Part shown: one piece after another, positions 60,389 to 64,000 of the stretch | How the letters are laid out: every line of letters begins with the position of its first letter | How positions within the stretch are numbered: position 1 is the first letter of the stretch | Assembly: GCF_028369105.1 (NCBI RefSeq) | Contig: NZ_JAQNDO010000001.1 | Coordinates: forward strand, 8,278,501 to 8,342,500 | DNA from: Polyangium mundeleinium | GTDB lineage: Bacteria; Myxococcota_A; Polyangia; Polyangiales; Polyangiaceae | Reading direction: 5' to 3' | Length of the DNA stretch: 64,000 nt | The notes under the pieces: model-generated | Told to the model about the DNA's origin: nothing | Database searches by the model: none | Seen by the model: the letters and a program-made list of their open reading frames with translations, nothing else | Translations under genes and position numbers: made by a program

Positions 60389-61039
60389 TCAAACGGGCTC
60401 TCGATTCCCCCAAGGCATCTCGCGCTCCAGGATCGGCGGCGGCAACGTCGCCCCGATCCCGGCCGCGATCCGCTCGACGAGGTCGTGGAAGATGACCGCG
60501 CTCGCGCCGTAGAGCACGCACGCGTCGAGCCGGAAGTGCGGCATCAGGATCTCCGCGCCCCGCCAGTTCAGCATCACCCCGTACCGCGGCGCCTCCCCGC
60601 GCAGGTACGCGCCGAGCGGCAGCTCGAGCAGACGCGCGATCTCGCCCGAGCACGCCATCGGCGCGAGCCCCTCGCCCACGGCCACGACGTACGGGTGGAT
60701 CAAGTACCGACCGTTGTACGTCGGCGTCGGCGTGAGCTCGCCGAGATGCGTGATCCCCTCCCCGGCGAGCCCCACCTCCTCGTCCATCTCACGCAGCGCG
60801 GTCGCGTAGAGATCCACGTCGCTCGGCTCTCGCTTGCCGCCGGGGAACGCCACCTGGCTCGCGTGCTCGCGTAGCTCCGCCGATCGCAGGATCGCGATCA
60901 CCACCGGATCGGGCGTGAAGCGGATCGGGATCGCGACGGCCGCGGGGCGCGCGTTCGTCTGCAGCATCGAGATCCAGGGGCTCTCCTCCGCCGGCAGACC
61001 GGCGAGGGAGCGGCGAACGTCGTCGGGGGAGAGCCGCAT
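60389..61039 (-). CDS. Nudix hydrolase, CoA diphosphatase type
   Basis: 216 aa from MRLSPDDVRRSLAGLP; a TTG seven codons upstream is an alternative. The Nudix box (ALREMDEEVGLAGE, after AFPGGKREPSDVDLY) is intact in its REUxEExGU part. The segment ILRSAELREHASQVAFPGG matches the extra signature of the NUDT7/CoA pyrophosphatase subgroup, which splits CoA to 3'-phospho-ADP and phosphopantetheine. Substrate prediction rests on this motif. Probably cotranscribed with the SPFH gene, which ends 45 nt upstream. Confidence 0.88.
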   Translation of the reverse strand: MRLSPDDVRRSLAGLPAEESPWISMLQTNARPAAVAIPIRFTPDPVVIAILRSAELREHASQVAFPGGKREPSDVDLYATALREMDEEVGLAGEGITHLGELTPTPTYNGRYLIHPYVVAVGEGLAPMACSGEIARLLELPLGAYLRGEAPRYGVMLNWRGAEILMPHFRLDACVLYGASAVIFHDLVERIAAGIGATLPPPILEREMPWGNREPV

Positions 61040-61084
61040 GCTTCGAGGAGCTTGCCTCAAGGGAGCAGACCAGGCCCGCGGCGG

Positions 61085-62215
61085 TCAATCCTTCTTGGCC
61101 TCGTCGCTCTTCACGAGGCCCGGCAGCACAGCACCCCGCGCGCGGGCCACGTCCATCACCTGATCGAGGCCCGCCGACAGGAACGAGAACAAGCTCCCGT
61201 CGGTCGTCGTCACGTTGACGCGATCGAACGAAGCGCGGAACGCGTTCGCGATCGAGGGCAGCGTCTCGGTCAGCATGATCTCCTGCAGCCGCGCCTCACC
61301 GAGCTCCGGCACACTGCGCTTCTTCGCCTCGATCTCGGCCTCGAGCTCCGCCGCCGCGCGACGCGTCGAAAGCGCGATCCGCGCCTCGGCTTGCTCGGCC
61401 TCTGCTCGCTCGTGGGCGCGCCCGAGCTCCTCCTCGTGGGCCCTCCGCGCGAGGGCCTGCTTGTGCTCGAGCGCTTCCATCTCGCGCTTGCGCTCGGCCG
61501 TGATGCGCGCCTCCTCCTCGGCCATGATCGCGCGCCGCGCGTCCTCGGCCGCTCGCTTGCGCTCGAACGCGAGCCGGTTCTCCTCCACCGCGACCTCCTC
61601 CTTCGCGCGCAGCGCATCGAGCGCGAGCTTCTCGCGGTAGGGCGCCTGCAGCCGCGTGAACACCTCCTGCGAGAGCACCTTCACGTCCTGGATCTCGATC
61701 GTGTCGATCACCACGCCCCAGCCCGTGCTCGTTCCATCCTGCAAACTCCCCTCGCCTGCGAGCACCGGCGCGATCTCGGCCATCAGCGCGGCCGCGACGC
61801 GCTCCTTGCGGTGCGTGAGGCACTCTTCGAGGCGCAGGCCCGCCACGATGCGCCGCGTGGCGCCGACGAACATCTCGCGCAGGATGTCTGTGAGCGCGTG
61901 GTGATCCCGATCGATCATCCGGTAGGCGAGCAGCGGCTCGACGATGCGGTAGACCGCGAGGCCCGTCACCTCCACGCCGGCCTTCTCCAGCGTCACCTGA
62001 TCGGCGCGGAACTGGAGCTTTTGGATGGTGGTGGGGATCAGCGTCACGCTGTCCGACGGCCACTTGAAGACGCTCACGCCTTGGCCCGAGCGCTTCACCT
62101 TCCCGTCGCGGATCAGGATGAGAAACTCGTGCGGCTCTGCGGTGACACGGCCGAAGTTCGGGATCGTTCGCATGCCGGCGTGAGGGAGCAATCGCCGCGC
62201 CAGCGCCGAAATCAC
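61085..62215 (-). CDS. SPFH/band-7 (stomatin-prohibitin-flotillin) protein
   Basis: 376 aa from a GTG (MISALARRLLPHAG); a start at the internal ATG 14 codons later (MRTIPNFGRVT) is possible. The SPFH domain covers about residues 20-190 (FLILIRDGKVKRSGQGVSVF, VTLEKAGVEVTGLAVYRIVE, GVVIDTIEIQDVKVLSQEVF). A long charged coiled-coil follows (EEVAVEENRLAFERKRAAED, ARAHEEELGRAHERAEAEQA) before a short globular end. No clear membrane helix at the N-terminus. SPFH proteins scaffold membrane domains or proteases. Between the cyclase and the Nudix gene. Confidence 0.88.
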   Translation of the reverse strand: MISALARRLLPHAGMRTIPNFGRVTAEPHEFLILIRDGKVKRSGQGVSVFKWPSDSVTLIPTTIQKLQFRADQVTLEKAGVEVTGLAVYRIVEPLLAYRMIDRDHHALTDILREMFVGATRRIVAGLRLEECLTHRKERVAAALMAEIAPVLAGEGSLQDGTSTGWGVVIDTIEIQDVKVLSQEVFTRLQAPYREKLALDALRAKEEVAVEENRLAFERKRAAEDARRAIMAEEEARITAERKREMEALEHKQALARRAHEEELGRAHERAEAEQAEARIALSTRRAAAELEAEIEAKKRSVPELGEARLQEIMLTETLPSIANAFRASFDRVNVTTTDGSLFSFLSAGLDQVMDVARARGAVLPGLVKSDEAKKD

Positions 62216-62302
62216 GCGCAGCCAGCGTGTTTGCGAGGCAGAGGGCCCGCGTCCCGCCCCGCGCCGCGCTCCATTCCGACGCGCGCCGATCCGTTTCGAA
62301 GC

Positions 62303-63937
62303 TCAGGCCGGATCGACGACCGCGTACACCACGATCGGCTCGGCCTTGCCGCGCACCGTCACGGGCGGCATCGGCCGCGCCGTCACGATGTCCTTCACCC
62401 GCTCGTGGGCTGCCTCGCTGAGGAGGATGTCCGTCCCGAGCTCCTTGGTGAGCCCCTCGATCCGCGCCGCCACGTTCACGACGTCGCCGATCACCGTGTA
62501 CTCCATCCGATCGGGGCTCCCCACGCTCCCGGCCACCATCTCGCCCGTGTGCAACCCGATCCCGATGCGCACCGCCGCGCGTCCCTCGGCCACCTCGCGC
62601 TCGTTGAACCGGGCGAGCGCCGCGCGCACCCCGAGCGCCGCGCGGGCCGCGCGTTCGGCGTGATCGGACGCCGGCACGGGCGCGCCGAACACCGCCAGCA
62701 GGCTGTCACCGCCGAACTTGTTGATGAACCCCCCCTCGGCGCGGATCGGCGGGCTCACCGCGGCGAAGTACCGGTTGAGCAGGCTCACGACCTCCACGGG
62801 TGACATCGCCTCCGAGAGCGACGTGAAGCCGCGGATGTCGGCGAAGATCACGGTCGCGCGCACGAGGCTCCCGCCCATGGACACGCCGTGCTTCATCACC
62901 TGCTCGGCGAGCTCGGGCGCCACGTACCGGCCGAACGCGTCGCGCAGCCGCTCGCGCTCCACGAGCCCGTGCGTCATCCGGTTGAAGCCCCGGTACGCCT
63001 CGGCGAACTCGTCCGTCGAGGCCACCACGAGCTCCGCCGACACCTCGCCTCGCTCGACGCGCCGCATCGCCTCGACGAGATCCCCGGCCGACGACGCGAT
63101 GTCGCGCGAGAGCATCGTCGCGAGGAAGAGCGCCAAGCTCGATCCGCCGATCACGAGCAGGAGCACCCACACTTCGAGCGGATCCTCGATCCACCCGAAG
63201 TCGAACATCTGCGCCTTCGCGAGCAGGCGATCGAGCTTGAGCAGCACCGTGTACCCGAGCGCCGCGAGCGGCACGCACGCGACGAACGCGAACACGAAGA
63301 GGAGCTGCGAGCGCATCTTGAGCGGCAGCACCTTGGGCACCGCGTCGCGCACCGCCTCGTCCACGTGCGCGCGGATGTGCGGGAGCACGGGCTTCACGGC
63401 CGACTTCACCGCGAGGTACTCGTAGATCGCGTGGCCCGAGGCGAAGACCACGACCGTCGCGTAGACGAGGGCGAACTGCCACGGCGCGAGGCCGAGCCCG
63501 AGCCGCGCGTTCGCGAGCAAGCAGGCCACCGTCAGACCCATGGCGAGGACCGGCGCGTGCAGGAAGAGCACACGCGCGGCCGTGTAGAGCGGCAGGTTCA
63601 GGGCGCGCGCGAGCGCCGGCGCCGCGAGCGACGTCGCCGAAGGCCCCGGCAGCGCCGCGAAGAACGCGCGGATCGGCGCGACGTGCCGCCCGATCACCAG
63701 GATGTCGGCGATCATCTGCGGCAGCGAGGCCAGCGGCGCGAGCAGACCGAGGACGAGCTGCTTCTGGTAGGCGCTGAAGTCGAGGCCGAACAGGAAAAAA
63801 AGCGCCCCGGTGCCCGTCGCGGCCAGGGAGGCGGTGAGGTAGATCAGGATCAGCCGCCGATGCAAGAGCCGCCCGAGCTCGCCCCAGGCGCGCTCTCCGG
63901 CCGTCTTCTCGGGCGTCGTCGCCAGCGCCTCCGTCAT
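62303..63937 (-). CDS. membrane class III adenylyl cyclase with HAMP linker
   Basis: 544 aa from ATG 63937 (GTG one codon before is also possible), preceded by GGTGGAG. N-terminal membrane half with about six TM helices (LILIYLTASLAATGTGALFF, LVLGLLAPLASLPQMIADIL, VLAMGLTVACLLANARLG, LLVIGGSSLALFLATML). A HAMP-like segment (SRDIASSAGDLVEAMRRVER) follows. The cyclase domain (about 350-540) has metal Asp in FADIRGFTSLSE and in KFGGDSLLAVFG, and MEYTVIGDVVNVAARIEGL with the transition-state Asn/Arg. All catalytic residues are present, so it should make cAMP. Confidence 0.93.
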   Translation of the reverse strand: MTEALATTPEKTAGERAWGELGRLLHRRLILIYLTASLAATGTGALFFLFGLDFSAYQKQLVLGLLAPLASLPQMIADILVIGRHVAPIRAFFAALPGPSATSLAAPALARALNLPLYTAARVLFLHAPVLAMGLTVACLLANARLGLGLAPWQFALVYATVVVFASGHAIYEYLAVKSAVKPVLPHIRAHVDEAVRDAVPKVLPLKMRSQLLFVFAFVACVPLAALGYTVLLKLDRLLAKAQMFDFGWIEDPLEVWVLLLVIGGSSLALFLATMLSRDIASSAGDLVEAMRRVERGEVSAELVVASTDEFAEAYRGFNRMTHGLVERERLRDAFGRYVAPELAEQVMKHGVSMGGSLVRATVIFADIRGFTSLSEAMSPVEVVSLLNRYFAAVSPPIRAEGGFINKFGGDSLLAVFGAPVPASDHAERAARAALGVRAALARFNEREVAEGRAAVRIGIGLHTGEMVAGSVGSPDRMEYTVIGDVVNVAARIEGLTKELGTDILLSEAAHERVKDIVTARPMPPVTVRGKAEPIVVYAVVDPA

Positions 63938-63946
63938 CACTCCACC

Positions 63947-64000
63947 CTATTCCTCGACGGGATCCTTCGGGCGCTCCGCCAGCACCGGCGCCGCGAGCGC
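63947..64000 (-). CDS. 3' end of an upstream gene (truncated by window)
   Basis: Seventeen codons in the minus-strand frame end with PKDPVEE and TAG at 63947-63949, ten bases before the cyclase start. The rest is outside the window. Spacing suggests it belongs to the same operon as the cyclase. Reading frame chosen because it ends next to the cyclase Shine-Dalgarno; identity unknown. Confidence 0.45.
   Translation of the reverse strand, partial: ALAAPVLAERPKDPVEE

Noticed and set aside
1-64000. Mobile elements, transposases or phage genes
   Set aside because: No transposase, integrase, inverted terminal repeats or target duplications recognised; composition is uniform.

Overview
The window is high-GC DNA (about 70% by eye) from a myxobacterium, most likely of the Polyangiales (Sorangium/Polyangium-like). 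The evidence is gene content, not a database match: several Hanks-type Ser/Thr kinases fused to other domains, many lipoproteins with Gly/Ser-rich linkers, a matrixin-type protease with a MYXO-CTERM-like GCGC/helix/poly-Arg tail, SUMF1-fold lipoproteins, TonB/Exb genes and a tandem UvrA. I see no rRNA, tRNA, CRISPR array, insertion sequence or phage gene, so it looks like ordinary chromosome rich in lineage-specific surface and signalling genes.

Layout. 1-3.1 kb: a coupled run of exported SUMF1-fold lipoproteins (the first cut by the window edge) and a two-repeat lipoprotein. 3.1-10.5 kb: two SDR oxidoreductases, a large exported protein with a serine protease, a GH1-type lipoprotein with a substituted catalytic nucleophile, and an FKBP prolyl isomerase. 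10.5-18.6 kb (minus): kinase with FHA-like and degenerate GGDEF-like parts, an 80-aa protein, and a kinase-NTPase-propeller protein. 18.9-25.6 kb (plus): small protein, two exported proteins, membrane-anchored kinase, TPR protein and Cys-rich lipoprotein. 25.8-33.1 kb: tonB-exbB-exbD-exbD on the minus strand, divergent from a TonB-dependent receptor and its lipoprotein, with a terminator at each end. 33.1-40.9 kb: thioredoxin-TPR lipoprotein, a Cys4 protein, small lipoprotein, membrane protein, matrixin pair, repeat-bearing lipoprotein and a PATAN-like protein. 40.9-50.8 kb: a four-hairpin intergenic cluster, a membrane protein, the 1794-aa double UvrA, SmpB, a small protein and a DUF362 protein. 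50.7-54 kb (minus): four overlapping genes that look like an ABC exporter whose ATPase has lost its catalytic motifs. 54-64 kb: thrombospondin-3/vWA lipoprotein, SUMF1 lipoprotein coupled to an NtrC-type regulator, TPR membrane protein, Nudix hydrolase, SPFH protein, class III adenylyl cyclase and a partial gene.

How the genes work together. The clearest functional unit is the TonB locus, where energising complex, receptor and candidate surface partner sit together. The ABC-like operon and the kinase/NTPase operon are the best candidates for poorly described systems. Many neighbours share 4-nt GTGA or ATGA overlaps, so translational coupling is a general habit here. Start codons were chosen from signal peptides, Shine-Dalgarno-like sequence and neighbour overlaps; many are GTG.
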